Both the position numbers and the translations under genes were made by a program. The notes below the pieces were generated by a model, which saw nothing but the letters and a program-made list of their open reading frames with translations, had not been told where the DNA came from and searched no databases. A stretch of 64,000 nt of DNA, taken from assembly GCF_963664915.1 (NCBI RefSeq), contig NZ_OY761810.1, positions 186,001 through 250,000 of the forward strand, read 5' to 3'. The stretch's first letter is position 1. The number at the start of each line of letters is the position of its first letter. This document shows positions 8,074 to 17,557 of the stretch, one piece after another. This DNA is from an uncultured Caproiciproducens sp. GTDB lineage: Bacteria > Bacillota > Clostridia > Oscillospirales > Acutalibacteraceae.

Positions 8074-8097
8074 ACTTCATACAAACGGATTTGTCAA
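8069..8097 (-). promoter_or_regulatory. Promoter of the trmB-lysA operon
   Basis: TTGACA (8097-8092), 17-bp spacer, TATAGT (8074-8069) on the minus strand; a near-consensus sigma-A promoter. Confidence 0.82.
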
Positions 8098-8124
8098 CAT
8101 CTCAGAAAAATTTATGTCATTTTT

Positions 8125-9900
8125 TTAGTATTTCTGATTCGCAGGTACATCTTGCCGTTCACCCAAATCTCCTGAACCGACACTTCCGTCCTGCGCCCTT
8201 GTGTCAGCGGCATAAGAACCCTTCGCTTTCAACTTGAAACTGCCAACCAGCTTGCTGAGCATTTCCGCCTGAGCCGACAGCTCCTCACTTGCAGCCGCGC
8301 TTTCCTCCGCTGTGGCGGAATTTGTCTGTACTACTGCAGACACCTGGTCCACGCCGCTTGTAATCTGCTCGATCGCGGTAGCCTGGTCTGAAGAAGCGAT
8401 ATCGATTTTTAAAATAGTTTCCCCTACAAGCTCCACCTTAGCCGCAATTTCGTTCAGCCCTTTTGCAGTTACGTCGGCAATCGCAGTACCATTCCTGACA
8501 CTTTGGATGGAACTCTCTATCAGATCGGTGGTTTGTTTGGCCGCATTGGCGGATTTGCTTGCAAGGTTGCGGACTTCATCGGCCACCACAGCAAACCCTT
8601 TTCCGGCGCTTCCCGCCCTTGCCGCTTCAACAGCAGCATTTAAGGCAAGAATATTGGTCTGGAATGCAATGTCATCGATTACTTTGATAATTTTTCCTAT
8701 TTGGCTGGACGAGGTGCTTATTTCCTCCATGGAGGAAAGCATCTGCTGCATTTGCTCGTTTCCATGCTCCACCTGTGTAACTGTTTCTTTTACGTAACCT
8801 GCCATAACCTTGACATTTTCGGCGTTTTCACTGACTTTATTGGAAACTTCACTGGCGGAAGCGGCAAGCTCCTCCACAGAGCTCGCCTGTTCGGTAGCGC
8901 CCTGCGCCAGCTCCTGCGCTCCATCGGAAACCTGCACCGCGCCGCTGTTGACCTGTTCCGCCGAAGTGTTGATTGCTGAAAGCGTTTGGTTTAATCCATC
9001 CGATATCTTGATCAGCGCCTGCTTAATCGGAATAAAATCGCCGATATATTCCTGTGTGATATCGGCGGTCATATCTCCCTGCGCCATACGGCCCAGTTTA
9101 TCTGAAATATCCGCAACATACAATTTAAGGGTCGAGGCGGCCGACTGGAGCGATTTGGCGAGAGAACCGATTTCATCTTTGGACGTATATGTAATATCGA
9201 CATCCAGCTTTCCTTGCGCGATTCTTTCGGCGGCGTCGGCCATTTCATTAATCGGTTTGCTCAACGCTCTTGAAAGCCAGATCCCCCATACAATGGAAAC
9301 ACAGACGCCAAAAACAATAATGGCTATTAGGGCAATCATCATGGCATTGGCAAGCTGATTATTGGAGTCATTGTTTGCTTTCGCATTATTTACACGGTTC
9401 TGCATGCATTGCGTGTAATTGTCGGTTACTTTTTTATTGATTTCAACCAATTTACTAAGGTTGGTCATTGCGTCATTGATATTTTTTTCTTGTGTGTCCT
9501 TCACAATTGCTTCAAATGTCGGCATAAATGATTCATCAAACATTTTGCTGGTTTCATCAAACAGAGTTTGGGTTGCTGCCGTCGATATGGTCGGCTCATA
9601 CTGCTCGACCGCATCCTGATACAGTTTTTTATATTTTTCAGTGTTTTCGACAACTGTTTTTAATTCCTCTGAGTTGTCATAATACAGAATATAATCTCTT
9701 GACAATCCCCTTAAGCGGTCCAAATTCAAAAGAATATCAGACATGACCGGTAACGGTACTGTTTGTTGTTCATAGAGTTTTGTACTGGAGGTTTTCATTT
9801 GCAGCATACTGTAAATTCCGGCCGCTCCAATGATCGCTGTGATCAATGAAATCGCCAGAAATGAAAAAATTAATTTTTTTGCAATTTTTAAATTCTTCAT
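8125..9900 (-). CDS. Methyl-accepting chemotaxis protein
   Basis: A 591-aa membrane chemoreceptor. Order: TM1 (about residues 9-30), a four-helix-bundle sensor domain outside the cell (30-185), TM2 (188-210), HAMP (212-265) and a long cytoplasmic coiled-coil signalling domain (about 300-560). The hairpin tip [21 protein letters not shown] contacts CheA/CheW, and flanking Glu/Gln-rich helices carry methylation sites. No C-terminal CheR-tethering pentapeptide is seen. No other chemotaxis gene is in the window. A sigma-D-like promoter lies about 235 bp upstream (10136-10163), matching control with the motility regulon. Confidence 0.93.
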   Translation of the reverse strand: MKNLKIAKKLIFSFLAISLITAIIGAAGIYSMLQMKTSSTKLYEQQTVPLPVMSDILLNLDRLRGLSRDYILYYDNSEELKTVVENTEKYKKLYQDAVEQYEPTISTAATQTLFDETSKMFDESFMPTFEAIVKDTQEKNINDAMTNLSKLVEINKKVTDNYTQCMQNRVNNAKANNDSNNQLANAMMIALIAIIVFGVCVSIVWGIWLSRALSKPINEMADAAERIAQGKLDVDITYTSKDEIGSLAKSLQSAASTLKLYVADISDKLGRMAQGDMTADITQEYIGDFIPIKQALIKISDGLNQTLSAINTSAEQVNSGAVQVSDGAQELAQGATEQASSVEELAASASEVSNKVSENAENVKVMAGYVKETVTQVEHGNEQMQQMLSSMEEISTSSSQIGKIIKVIDDIAFQTNILALNAAVEAARAGSAGKGFAVVADEVRNLASKSANAAKQTTDLIESSIQSVRNGTAIADVTAKGLNEIAAKVELVGETILKIDIASSDQATAIEQITSGVDQVSAVVQTNSATAEESAAASEELSAQAEMLSKLVGSFKLKAKGSYAADTRAQDGSVGSGDLGERQDVPANQKY

Positions 9901-10274
9901 ATTCTATCCTTCTTTCCAAATTATATTACGCCTGTCCTTTGAAGCCATGCTTCCCGTTTACTATTCCATTTCTGTCCGTATCTCCATGCTGAATACAACT
10001 GTCTTATTCACTCTTGTTTTCATCCACGCAAAAATGCGAATTCTAATTAATTCACCATAGAAATTTCACCATTTCCCTTTCAGTCACATATTTTTTTAAA
10101 ATTATGGCATACTGATTTCTATCTCCTTTTTCTATTTATCGGCTAAATTATAAATTATATTTATATATTAATTTAATTATTTTTTATTTTATTTATATAT
10201 ATAAGTTTTATTTATATATAGTTTACCTTTTTCTTCAAGACAATTAAAATTTACAATGAAAGGGGTTGATATAT
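9901..10274. other. 374-bp AT-rich intergenic region between divergent MCP and S24 regulator
   Basis: It holds the long MCP leader (to about 10130), the sigma-D-like promoter, and a very AT-rich block (10144-10225) with TATATA runs that probably contains the promoter of the S24 regulator. No riboswitch was recognised in the MCP leader. Confidence 0.5.
10136..10163 (-). promoter_or_regulatory. Sigma-D (FliA-type) promoter for the MCP gene
   Basis: On the minus strand TAAA (10163-10160), 16 bp, GCCGATAA (10143-10136). The Bacillus/Clostridium sigma-D consensus is TAAA-N15-GCCGATAT, so only spacing and the last base differ. Confidence 0.65.
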
Positions 10275-10880
10275 ATGAATCGAATTAAAATATTAAGATT
10301 AAAGAACAAATTGAAGCAGGAAGAGCTATCCAAAATCATTAATGTAAGCCAAGCTTCCCTGTCCGGATATGAAAACGGAAAATATGAACCCGATAATAAA
10401 ACCTTACTTAATTTGGCGGTTTTTTTCGGAGTAACAACGGATTATCTATTAGGAAATGACCATATTCCCGAACCCTTTTTCAAAGCCGTGAAAAAAATAC
10501 CCGTACTTGGAAATCTCCGCGCCGAAGTGTCTGCTGAATCTATAAGAGATATCGTGGGTTATGAAGAGATTACGGATGAAATGGCAAAACAGGGACAGTA
10601 TTTCGCCATCAAAATGCATGGTGACAGTATGGAACCACGCATTCAGGACGGTGACACAGTGATCGTACAAACCCAATCTTCAGTTGAAAACGGCGATGTG
10701 GCAGTCGTTTCTATCAAGGGTGATTTGGCAACCATCAAAAAAATAGCAAAATACGAAAGCGGCATAACGCTAATCCCTTATAATCCTAAATATAATTTAA
10801 TTTCGTTTACGGAAGAAGAATTAGCCAAATTCCCAGTCATCATTATTGGCAAAGCCGTGCAATTAAGGGGAAAGTGTTAG
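10275..10880 (+). CDS. XRE-family regulator with LexA-like S24 domain
   Basis: A 201-aa protein: an N-terminal helix-turn-helix (about residues 4-58, QEELSKIINVSQASLSGYENG) and a C-terminal S24 self-cleavage domain with catalytic Ser118 (HGDSMEPRI) and Lys155 (ATIKKI). The expected scissile Ala-Gly is Ala83-Glu84 (NLRAEVS), so autocleavage may be altered. ATG 10275 follows AAAGGGG; the longer frame needs a TTG inside the spacer. It is monocistronic, with no phage genes nearby, so it looks like a stand-alone stress-responsive repressor rather than a prophage CI. Its target is not evident. Confidence 0.85.
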   Translation: MNRIKILRLKNKLKQEELSKIINVSQASLSGYENGKYEPDNKTLLNLAVFFGVTTDYLLGNDHIPEPFFKAVKKIPVLGNLRAEVSAESIRDIVGYEEITDEMAKQGQYFAIKMHGDSMEPRIQDGDTVIVQTQSSVENGDVAVVSIKGDLATIKKIAKYESGITLIPYNPKYNLISFTEEELAKFPVIIIGKAVQLRGKC

Positions 10881-10892
10881 CATTGAAATATA

Positions 10893-10925
10893 AACGCCGC
10901 ACAGGTCTATGACCAATGCGGCGTT
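10893..10925 (+). terminator. Terminator-like hairpin after the S24 regulator
   Basis: AACGCCGCA (10893-10901) pairs with TGCGGCGTT (10917-10925); an inner GGTC/GACC extends the stem. There is no strong T run. Confidence 0.55.
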
Positions 10926-10958
10926 GGCGTTTATGAGTAAACATAAAGAGAATTTATT

Positions 10959-11006
10959 AAGACATCAGACATCCTACTTGAAAAGTGATGTCTTTTATTG
11001 TATAAT
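10959..11006 (+). promoter_or_regulatory. Promoter and possible operator of the GntR gene
   Basis: TTGAAA (10978-10983), 17 bp, TATAAT (11001-11006). AAGACATCA (10959-10967) and its reverse complement (10986-10994) form a dyad around the -35, with one arm in the spacer. The same AAGACATCA recurs in the spacer of the ilvD promoter, so it is a candidate GntR site. Confidence 0.6.
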
Positions 11007-11038
11007 TATTTCAAATGGAATTTGCGGAGGAAAGATGA

Positions 11039-11725
11039 ATGAAAATAAAAGGGAAAAGCCTTGCCGAAAATATTGCGGACGATATTCTCGCAAGAATTAC
11101 CATTGATAAAAAATATACGGTCGGGGATAAGCTCCCCAATGAAAATGAGCTTTCCGCTGATTTACAGGTCAGCCGAACCACACTGCGGGAAGCAATCCGC
11201 ATTTTGGTGACGCATAACGTTCTGGAAATCAAACGCGGAAAAGGCACCTATGTAAAAAACAATCAAGCTTTGAATAAAGGAATTGATTTGAATGACCTTG
11301 CAACAATTCCTCTGGATGTGAAGGACTTGTATGAAATGCGTCTGATTTTCGAGCCGCAGTCCGCCTATTATGCCGCGAAGCGCGCGTCAGACAAAGAATT
11401 GGCCCGCATTTTGTATTATGGCATACTGGAGGAGGAGCTGATTCTAAAGAAAGAAAACCGCACTGAGGTGGAGCAGGCTTTTCATAAATCAATTGCAAAA
11501 GCAACGCACAACGAGTTTATGAACCGGCTGATGCCCATCCTGTACCAGGCTATTGACAAGGGCGTTATTTTATCCGACACGAAAGAGGAAATTGTTCAGA
11601 ATACGCTGAATGATCACCGGATGATTATGGAGTTTTTGTCAAAACGGGACGCTCAGGGGGCAAAGACCGCAATGAAGCTGCATATCATCCATGCAATGCG
11701 CGGCTTTGGGATAACTGAAGACTGA
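11039..11725 (+). CDS. GntR/FadR-family transcriptional regulator
   Basis: A 228-aa regulator with a winged helix at about residues 8-75 (GDKLPNENELSADLQVSRTTLREAIRIL, then the wing RGKGTYV) and an all-helical FCD effector domain (about 95-215) that binds a metal and usually a carboxylate. ATG 11039 is 8 nt after GGAGG; an overlapping ATG at 11035 opens only a shadow frame. It sits directly upstream of ilvD, and similar sequences occur in both promoters, so control of ilvD by a branched-chain or sugar-acid-type carboxylate is the simplest inference. Confidence 0.85.
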   Translation: MKIKGKSLAENIADDILARITIDKKYTVGDKLPNENELSADLQVSRTTLREAIRILVTHNVLEIKRGKGTYVKNNQALNKGIDLNDLATIPLDVKDLYEMRLIFEPQSAYYAAKRASDKELARILYYGILEEELILKKENRTEVEQAFHKSIAKATHNEFMNRLMPILYQAIDKGVILSDTKEEIVQNTLNDHRMIMEFLSKRDAQGAKTAMKLHIIHAMRGFGITED

Positions 11726-11742
11726 AAGATACTTTTTTCCGG

Positions 11743-11781
11743 TTGACATAAGACATCATACAATGTATAATTTATTATACA
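11743..11781 (+). promoter_or_regulatory. ilvD promoter with overlapping palindromic operator
   Basis: TTGACA (11743-11748), 17 bp, TATAAT (11766-11771). The -10 lies inside the dyad TGTATAATTTATTATACA (11764-11781; 8-bp perfect arms), and AAGACATCA (11750-11758) fills the spacer. A repressor binding here would block polymerase. Confidence 0.72.
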
Positions 11782-11864
11782 ACTATCACAGTCCAACAAA
11801 TCAAGCGGACTGTAAAAAACTTGTGTATTTAGAAATATTAAAATAATAGTGAGGTGCTTGTAAA

Positions 11865-13520
11865 ATGAACAGTGATGCAGTAACAAAAAGCGTACCGCAG
11901 CGTGCGCTGTTTCACGCGCTGGGTTTGACCAACGAAGAACTGGAGCGTCCGCTGATCGGCATTGTCAGCTCCATGAACGAAATTGTTCCGGGACATATGA
12001 ATTTGGACAAAGTCGTGGACGCTGTAAAGATGGGCGTTGCCATAGCAGGGGGAACTCCGATCGTTTTCCCAGCCATCGCAGTGTGCGACGGCCTTGCCAT
12101 GGGGCATCGCGGAATGAAATATTCGTTGATTACAAGGGAACTGATAGCAGACTCAACCGAAGCGATGGCTCTTGCCCACGCTTTTGACGCTTTGGTTATG
12201 GTACCGAACTGTGATAAAAATGTACCCGGATTATTAATGGCGGCGGCGCGAATCAACATTCCAACCATATTTGTAAGCGGCGGGCCGATGCTTGCCGGTC
12301 TGGTAGATGGTCAAAAGACCAGCTTTTCCAGCGTTTCGGAAGCTTCCGGCGCATATCATGCAGGAAAAATCACAGTGGAAAAACTGTTGGAGTTTGAAAA
12401 CAAGGTCTGCCCAACCTGCGGCTCTTGTTCCGGCATGTACACGGCCAACAGTATGAACTGCCTGACGGAAGCCCTTGGAATGGGATTAAAGGGCAACGGC
12501 ACCGTTCCGGCCGTCTATTCGGAACGTCTTCAGCTTGCAAAACACGCCGGTATGAAGATTATGGAACTGCTGAAAAGGAATATACGTCCCAGGGACATTA
12601 TGACGGAAGATGCATTCAAAAATGCTCTTACCATTGATATGGCACTGGGCTGCAGTACAAACAGCATGCTTCATCTTCCCGCAATCGCCCACGAGTGCGG
12701 CATTTCCATTGATTTGAACATAGCAAATGAAATCAGCGACAAAACGCCGAACCTCTGTCACCTTGCCCCTACCGGACATACATACATGGAAGATTTGAAT
12801 GTTGCCGGCGGCGTTTATGCCGTGATGAATGAGATCAGCAAATCAGGCCTTCTCAAGACCGGCCTGATCACCTGTACGGGCAAAACAGTCGGGGAAAACA
12901 TTGCGGACAGCACTGTCAAAGATAATCAAGTAATCCGTTCGGTCGAAAATCCTTACAGCAAAACAGGCGGAATCGCCGTATTAAAGGGAAATCTGGCCCC
13001 GGACACCTGTGTTGTCAAACGTTCCGCAGTTGGCCCCGAAATGCTGAAGCACGAAGGCCCGGCGAGGGTGTTTGACTGCGAAGAAGACGCCATTGAGGCG
13101 ATTACCTCTGGTAAAATTGTAGCAGGCGATGTCGTCGTCATCCGGTATGAAGGCCCGAAGGGCGGACCGGGAATGCGGGAAATGCTGAACCCGACCTCCG
13201 CCATTATGGGAAGCGGGCTGGGCTCAAGCGTCGCACTGATTACCGACGGCCGGTTCAGCGGCGCCACCAGAGGCGCGGCAATCGGCCATGTATCACCGGA
13301 AGCCGCTGTGGGCGGAAATATTGCTCTGGTCGAAGAAGGCGACATCATCCGGATCGACATTATGGCGAAACAAATCGATTTTGTTATCAGTGATGAAGAG
13401 CTGAAAAAACGCAGAGAAAACTGGAAACCGAGAAAGCCCAGAATTACAGAAGGATGCCTTTCCCGATACGCCGCTCTGGTTACATCGGCAAACAGAGGCG
13501 CCGTTCTTGAAATAAATTAA
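11865..13520 (+). CDS. ilvD: Dihydroxy-acid dehydratase
   Basis: A 551-aa IlvD/Edd-family Fe-S dehydratase making 2-oxo acids for valine, leucine and isoleucine (and pantothenate). Cluster cysteines lie in [10 protein letters not shown] and [17 protein letters not shown], the latter also binding substrate; the C-terminal [17 protein letters not shown] block is typical of true DHAD. Length equals the family norm. No other ilv gene is adjacent, and it follows a FadR-type regulator, so a dehydratase of another sugar acid is possible, but the motifs favour IlvD. GTGAGGTG precedes ATG 11865. Confidence 0.88.
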   Translation: MNSDAVTKSVPQRALFHALGLTNEELERPLIGIVSSMNEIVPGHMNLDKVVDAVKMGVAIAGGTPIVFPAIAVCDGLAMGHRGMKYSLITRELIADSTEAMALAHAFDALVMVPNCDKNVPGLLMAAARINIPTIFVSGGPMLAGLVDGQKTSFSSVSEASGAYHAGKITVEKLLEFENKVCPTCGSCSGMYTANSMNCLTEALGMGLKGNGTVPAVYSERLQLAKHAGMKIMELLKRNIRPRDIMTEDAFKNALTIDMALGCSTNSMLHLPAIAHECGISIDLNIANEISDKTPNLCHLAPTGHTYMEDLNVAGGVYAVMNEISKSGLLKTGLITCTGKTVGENIADSTVKDNQVIRSVENPYSKTGGIAVLKGNLAPDTCVVKRSAVGPEMLKHEGPARVFDCEEDAIEAITSGKIVAGDVVVIRYEGPKGGPGMREMLNPTSAIMGSGLGSSVALITDGRFSGATRGAAIGHVSPEAAVGGNIALVEEGDIIRIDIMAKQIDFVISDEELKKRRENWKPRKPRITEGCLSRYAALVTSANRGAVLEIN

Positions 13521-13533
13521 CCCACACTAAAAA

Positions 13534-13568
13534 CAGCCTGTGAACTGATTTCATCAGTCCACAGGCTG
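13534..13568 (+). terminator. Terminator of ilvD
   Basis: A 16-bp stem with one mismatch (13534-13549 / 13553-13568), 3-nt loop, followed by CTCTTT. Confidence 0.75.
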
Positions 13569-13691
13569 CTCTTTGATTTAACATGAAGCCAGTAATCTAT
13601 TAACCGCTGTTTTGGGCCGGAAAACCGCCAGTATCAGAATATGCGACCCAGCGTGAACTGGTTCCTGTTATTTAATTAATTCTGTAAAAAA

Positions 13692-14420
13692 TTAAATCAG
13701 ACTGAGCGTATTGACATTCATTTGATAAGTGACATCCTTGCGTTCCACAATGACCGTAAATTTTTCTTTCAGCTCATCGTCGTTCTGTATATGGGAGAGC
13801 AGTTCGCGCGTCGGATTGATTGCAAACGGGTTTCCCACAAGCCGCAGCATGGAGTAATCACCGTTCGTGTCGCCATACGCATAGCTTTGAGATAGGTCGA
13901 TGTCATGCTTTTCAGCCATCTCAAAAATCGCTTTGCGCTTGCTTTGGGAATCCCACATGGGAGTAATCTCTCCGTTGTAAATTCCGTTGCTTCCCACCTG
14001 ATAAATTGTGCCCCTGTAATCATCCATTTCGTATTTTTTAGAAACTTCACTTACCAGTTCAATCGGCGAACCCGAAATCGCAATGACGACATGCCCCTGT
14101 TCTTTGTGCCATTTAATCCGCTCACGGGAATACGTATAAACGCGCTCTCCTTTTTGCTCAATCACTTTTTTCGCAATATAAGCGATATGAAACGCATTGG
14201 TGTTCTTCACTGTTTCCGTGTAAATATCCACCATTTTCTGTAAATAGATATCGTAATCGCCCACACGTTTATCCCATTTGGTAAAAGCGGGTTCCACCTC
14301 TTTGTACCATTTGCTGTTGTCTATCAGTTCATATTTAATCATCTTTTTAAACATTTCGCTGATCAGGCCTTCACGTGAAATCGTGCCGTCGATATCAAAA
14401 AAAGCTGCTATTTTTCTCAT
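13692..14420 (-). CDS. HAD-superfamily phosphatase (SerB-like, subclass IB)
   Basis: A 242-aa cytoplasmic hydrolase. Motif I FFDIDGTIS carries the nucleophile and acid Asp, motif II is AISGSP (Ser), and motif IV is YGDTNGDYSML with Asp residues for magnesium. The helical cap lies between motifs I and II. These are the marks of the HAD-IB phosphatases (phosphoserine-like or lipid head-group phosphatases); the substrate cannot be told. No gene partner is evident: the downstream side holds ilvD on the opposite strand. Confidence 0.82.
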   Translation of the reverse strand: MRKIAAFFDIDGTISREGLISEMFKKMIKYELIDNSKWYKEVEPAFTKWDKRVGDYDIYLQKMVDIYTETVKNTNAFHIAYIAKKVIEQKGERVYTYSRERIKWHKEQGHVVIAISGSPIELVSEVSKKYEMDDYRGTIYQVGSNGIYNGEITPMWDSQSKRKAIFEMAEKHDIDLSQSYAYGDTNGDYSMLRLVGNPFAINPTRELLSHIQNDDELKEKFTVIVERKDVTYQMNVNTLSLI

Positions 14421-14524
14421 GGTAAATACTCCTATTTCACAGATTATTTGCTGATTGTTTTCACAGGTTTTAAAAAAACAAATCGTATAATTTATATAAT
14501 ATATTACGTAATGTACACGACCAT

Positions 14525-15055
14525 TTAGGATTGATCCTGATTTTTGGTCGTATTTTTGCCCTGCTTCACTTTCCTTACCGACATATTGCTGAATTCATTG
14601 GAAAGCACGCTGATATTCCCATCCACCTCCAGTACAGCCAAGTCCACCTCTTCTATTTTGGAAACACCGTGTTCCCTGATTGCTTCCATAATTTCATTGA
14701 TAGTGAGTTTCGCTTTTACCACATTTTTTCGAATCAGCTTTCCCTTATAGATCAGCATCAGTGTTTCGCCTTGAACCAGCCTGCCAAATTTCGGGAAATG
14801 ATACAGAAACAATTTAAAAACATAATTGACAATAAACAGAGAGGCCGCGGCGACCAGTCCTCCCATCAGAGTAGAATTAGAGCCTACCATTGCATTTTGA
14901 ACAGCATTGCTGATCAGCAAAACAAAGACCAAATCCACTACTGAAAGCTGAGAAAGTTCTTTTTTCCCAAATAACCGAATCGCAATGATAATGAATAAAT
15001 AGACCGTGACCGTACTGATAATAATTTGTACATACCCGTTTTCAAATAGTTTCAT
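14525..15055 (-). CDS. DUF421 (YetF-type) membrane protein
   Basis: A 177-aa protein with three N-terminal membrane segments (about residues 7-27, 37-55, 60-82) and a cytosolic C-terminal domain. The signature IRLFGKKELSQLSVVDLVFVLLISNAVQNAM belongs to the YetF/DUF421 family found in sporulating Firmicutes, and GETLMLIYKGKLIRKN begins the soluble domain. Molecular function is poorly defined. ATG 15055 follows AAGGAG at a good distance; the upstream ATG does not. It lies 49 bp after the acetyltransferase gene and may be cotranscribed. Confidence 0.85.
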   Translation of the reverse strand: MKLFENGYVQIIISTVTVYLFIIIAIRLFGKKELSQLSVVDLVFVLLISNAVQNAMVGSNSTLMGGLVAAASLFIVNYVFKLFLYHFPKFGRLVQGETLMLIYKGKLIRKNVVKAKLTINEIMEAIREHGVSKIEEVDLAVLEVDGNISVLSNEFSNMSVRKVKQGKNTTKNQDQS

Positions 15056-15104
15056 AACATGGCTCCTTACGGCTGAAACAGCAGGATACAGCATGCTGTC
15101 TCAT

Positions 15105-15614
15105 TCAAACATTCCTGATTCTTGCCATTATGTACTCATCCGCGTACTGCCCGTTTCTGATTGCCGCCTTTTGTTTGATGCCTTCCGATACAAACCCCAT
15201 TTTTTGATACAGCTTGATTGCCTTTTCATTATCCGTATAAACGGTCAGTTCCACCCTGACAAGCATCAGCCAGTTGTCCGCCATATCAAGCAAGGTTTCC
15301 ATCAGCTTTTGGCCCACGCCCATTCCCTGATACTCTTTATGTACCATAATGCCGATTCCAGCCGAGTGGCGCAAACGCGGACTTGCGTAAACACTCAGGC
15401 CGGCACAGCCGATTGCTTTTTCATTCCCGCTTTCGTCCGTAACAACCGCGACAAACTGGTGGGAATTGCTGTCTTGATTCGTAATAAAATTCTCACTTTT
15501 CTGAATGGTTTCGGACGGGACGGCGAGGATGTTTTCCATCACACCGCTCATGCGTCTGATTTCATTAATATCCTGCGCGTTTTTTAAGCAAATAGGACGA
15601 ATTGAAAATTCCAT
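15105..15614 (-). CDS. GNAT-family N-acetyltransferase
   Basis: A 169-aa single-domain acetyltransferase. The acetyl-CoA pyrophosphate loop is HKEYQGMGVGQKLMETLLD (Q/RxxGxG/A pattern QGMGVG), followed by beta-5 (RVELTVYTDNEKAIKLYQKMGF), typical of the YhhY/RimI-like branch. Substrate is unknown; small amines, amino acids or a toxic analogue are possible. It is followed 49 bp later by the DUF421 gene and preceded 34 bp by msrAB, so the three may form one transcription unit. Confidence 0.82.
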   Translation of the reverse strand: MEFSIRPICLKNAQDINEIRRMSGVMENILAVPSETIQKSENFITNQDSNSHQFVAVVTDESGNEKAIGCAGLSVYASPRLRHSAGIGIMVHKEYQGMGVGQKLMETLLDMADNWLMLVRVELTVYTDNEKAIKLYQKMGFVSEGIKQKAAIRNGQYADEYIMARIRNV

Positions 15615-15648
15615 ATGATCCCCTCTTATCTCTTGAATATAAACTTAC

Positions 15649-16668
15649 TCATTTTATTGAACCGATATACTTTCCGTAACCCTTTTCTTCCATTTCATTG
15701 AGTGGAATAAAACGAAGGGATGCACTGTTGATGCAGTAACGCAGTCCGCCTTCTGTTTTCGGGCCGTCGTTAAAAACATGCCCAAGATGGGACTCCCCAA
15801 ACCGGCTGCGCACTTCGGTTCGCACCATGGAATGGCTGCCATCCTGCAGTTCAACCAAAACGTCTTCACTGATTGGACGTGTGAAACTCGGCCAGCCGCA
15901 GCCCGAATCGAATTTATCGCTTGAAATAAACAGGGGCTCTCCCGTCGTTACATCTACATAAATACCTTTTTGATGGTTGTTCCAGTATTCATTTTCGAAC
16001 GGAGGTTCCGTCGCATTTTGCTGTGTCACACGATACTGCATCTCCGATAAGGTCTCCTTCAGCTTTTCCGGCGCGGGTTTGCGATACGTTGAAGAATCCG
16101 ATGGGGATGTTTGCCCTCTTAATGAAGAAAAATCGACATGGCAGTAACCGCCCGGATTCTTTTCCAGATAATCCTGATGATATTCCTCAGCCGGATAATA
16201 GTTCTCGAGTAACTGCACCTGTGTGGCAATGGGAGCGTCATATTTTTTCTGCTCCGTTTCAACATACGCCTGAATCACCGTGAAATCCGTCTCATCACGA
16301 TAGTAGATTCCTGTGCGGTACTGTGTGCCGGTATCGTTTCCCTGACGGTTGACGCTGACAGGATCAATGATTTTGAAATAGTAGTAAAGCAGCGTTTGCA
16401 GACTGAGCTTTTCCGGGTCATAGAGGATATGAACCGTTTCCGCATGACCGGTTTCGTGCAGATCATGATAGGAGGGATTCACTGTTCGTCCGTTTGCATA
16501 TCCGACATCCGTTTTTGCCACGCCGTAGATACGGGCGAAATAAGCTTCTACACCCCAGAAGCACCCGCCCGCTAGCCAAATTTCCTTCAGATTGCTTTTG
16601 CTGAAATCCATACCGGTATTGGGGTTTTCCGGCAGTCCTGAATTGCTTTTATTTTTATGTTCCTGCAT
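15649..16668 (-). CDS. msrAB: Fused peptide-methionine sulfoxide reductase MsrA-MsrB
   Basis: A 339-aa fusion repairing both diastereomers of oxidised methionine. The MsrA half (about residues 28-185) has catalytic Cys36 in [11 protein letters not shown] and the substrate block GYANG plus [12 protein letters not shown]. The MsrB half (about 205-330) has GCGWPSF, SHLGHVF and catalytic Cys312 in [11 protein letters not shown]. The zinc-binding CXXC pairs of some MsrB proteins are absent. No signal peptide is seen, so it acts in the cytoplasm. ATG 16668 has AAGGGACAGGA in front of it; the first in-frame ATG (16686) does not. Confidence 0.93.
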   Translation of the reverse strand: MQEHKNKSNSGLPENPNTGMDFSKSNLKEIWLAGGCFWGVEAYFARIYGVAKTDVGYANGRTVNPSYHDLHETGHAETVHILYDPEKLSLQTLLYYYFKIIDPVSVNRQGNDTGTQYRTGIYYRDETDFTVIQAYVETEQKKYDAPIATQVQLLENYYPAEEYHQDYLEKNPGGYCHVDFSSLRGQTSPSDSSTYRKPAPEKLKETLSEMQYRVTQQNATEPPFENEYWNNHQKGIYVDVTTGEPLFISSDKFDSGCGWPSFTRPISEDVLVELQDGSHSMVRTEVRSRFGESHLGHVFNDGPKTEGGLRYCINSASLRFIPLNEMEEKGYGKYIGSIK

Positions 16669-16857
16669 TGTATCCTGTCCCTTCATCTTAACTGATAAAC
16701 AATATCATTTCTTAATAAACGGAATTCTTAACTGTAAAATCGTCTCTATAAAGATATTATACACAAATATAGCACAAATTGTATGACATAGATCATTTTT
16801 TTTACATATCAATAAAAATCATGAATGATAAAGAAAAAATTTCTATAAATTCAAAAA

Positions 16858-16888
16858 CAAGGCCCTGCTTTTCATTGGCAGGGTCTTG
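16858..16888 (-). terminator. Terminator of the GH65/pgmB operon
   Basis: An 11-bp stem with one wobble (16858-16868 / 16878-16888), followed on the minus strand by TTTTTG. It is 21 bp beyond the pgmB stop. Confidence 0.8.
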
Positions 16889-16909
16889 TCGTCATTTTAT
16901 CATTAAAGT

Positions 16910-17557
16910 TTAAAAATACCGGTCTATCGGAATTTGTGCTAAATTCTCATAGACCGCATTCGCACTCGGAAGATTTTTTCTGTCACCGATTCCAATCCCC
17001 GTCATTCCGGCACGCTTCGCGGCTTGAAGCCCCGCCTCGGAATCTTCAAACACCGCGCACTCCGGATAAGAAATTGACAGGCGGCCGGCGCCAAGCGTAA
17101 ACACCTCGGGGTCGGGCTTTGCCCGGGACACGTCGTTCCCGTCTACAATTACATCAAACAGGGATGCGATACCGACTTTTTTAAGAATCAGCGGAGAATT
17201 TTTGCTTGCAGAACCAAGCGCGATTTTTACCCCGCGTTTTTTCAGTTCATTTAAAAGCGCCAGTGCCCCGTTCAGCAACTCAGAGGAATCCATCTTTGAG
17301 ATATACTCCACATAACGCGCATTCTTTTCCGCCGCCATTTTCTCTTTTTCCGCATCGGAAAAGTGGTTTTCCATCCCGCCGATTTCCAGAAGAATATTCA
17401 GCGAATCCATGCGTGACACGCCTTTCAGCCGTTCATTCTGCTCCGTAGAAAAGTCGAATTCCAGCCTGTCGGCCAGTTCTTTCCACGCGAGGTAATGATA
17501 TTTTGCAGTGTCCACCAGAACGCCGTCCAGGTCAAAAATCGCACAGCAAAGATTCAC
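16910..17557 (-). CDS. pgmB: Beta-phosphoglucomutase
   Basis: A 215-aa HAD enzyme converting beta-glucose 1-phosphate to glucose 6-phosphate. Asp9 and Asp11 (FDLDGVLVDTAKYH) are the nucleophile and acid/base, with the cap-domain LKGVSRMDSL signature, motif II GSASKNS, and magnesium-binding VFEDSEAG. Its ATG overlaps the stop of the phosphorylase gene by 4 bp, so the two products are made together: the phosphorylase releases beta-glucose 1-phosphate, which this enzyme channels into glycolysis. Confidence 0.93.
   Translation of the reverse strand: MNLCCAIFDLDGVLVDTAKYHYLAWKELADRLEFDFSTEQNERLKGVSRMDSLNILLEIGGMENHFSDAEKEKMAAEKNARYVEYISKMDSSELLNGALALLNELKKRGVKIALGSASKNSPLILKKVGIASLFDVIVDGNDVSRAKPDPEVFTLGAGRLSISYPECAVFEDSEAGLQAAKRAGMTGIGIGDRKNLPSANAVYENLAQIPIDRYF

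Noticed and set aside
9901-10135. Riboswitch in the long MCP leader
   Set aside because: No conserved aptamer core could be recognised on the minus strand; only short weak stems.
10275-10880. Prophage or integrative element marked by the CI-like repressor
   Set aside because: No integrase, structural or lysis genes or attachment repeats are nearby; neighbours are ordinary metabolic genes.
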